DNA of 5,521 nucleotides, from the NCBI GenBank assembly GCA_002431305.1, contig DJEG01000042.1:17009-22529 (forward strand), given 5' to 3'. Source of the stretch: Ruminococcaceae bacterium UBA5904 (GTDB lineage Bacteria > Bacillota > Clostridia > Oscillospirales > Acutalibacteraceae). Positions 5,472 through 5,521 of this stretch are shown here, piece by piece; the first letter of the stretch is position 1; every line of letters starts with the position of its first letter. The notes under the pieces are model-generated. The model saw only the letters and a list, made by a program, of their open reading frames with translations, did not search any database and was not told where the DNA came from. The translations under genes were made by a program, and so were the position numbers.

Positions 5472-5521
5472 ATATCTGACGCAAACTTTGCAAGGTGCTT
5501 TACCGCTGCTTCAACCGACAG

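Overview
The window looks like chromosomal DNA from an anaerobic Firmicute of the class Clostridia, probably an uncultured gut or rumen type. This is inferred from the strong AGGAGG-type ribosome binding sites, the extended -10 promoters, the short clostridial form of L-aspartate oxidase next to nadC, and relatives remembered for the small membrane proteins. No rRNA or other taxonomic marker is present, so the placement is tentative.

Left part (1-1744). A leftward NAD-synthesis operon: nadB (L-aspartate oxidase) is followed by nadC (quinolinate phosphoribosyltransferase), of which only the first 41 codons are inside the window. The two genes overlap by four bases (GTGA), and the nadC ribosome binding site lies inside the end of nadB. 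nadB and hflX are divergent and share a compact intergenic region. It holds two back-to-back promoters, each with an extended -10, and an ACGT-centred repeat around the nadB -10 that could be an operator.

Middle part (1745-4005). Rightward hflX (ribosome-associated GTPase) is followed after 39 bp by a ChbG/YdjC-type carbohydrate deacetylase gene, probably cotranscribed, and then by a strong rho-independent hairpin. The hairpin has T-rich sequence on both sides and probably also ends the convergent leftward operon.

Right part (4037-5521). A tightly packed leftward cluster. Its first gene encodes a YoaP-like thioredoxin-fold domain whose expected N-terminal acetyltransferase part is missing, cut off or out of frame at the window edge. 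It is followed by a multi-spanning membrane protein of about 145 aa, a 95-aa membrane protein with two near-perfect glycine zippers, and a small three-span membrane protein that is split by a single-base frameshift and overlaps the previous gene by ATGA. This is the least understood part of the window. The tight coupling suggests that the small membrane proteins work together, but no function can be assigned from sequence alone.

There is no sign of mobile elements, CRISPR arrays, tRNA or rRNA genes.
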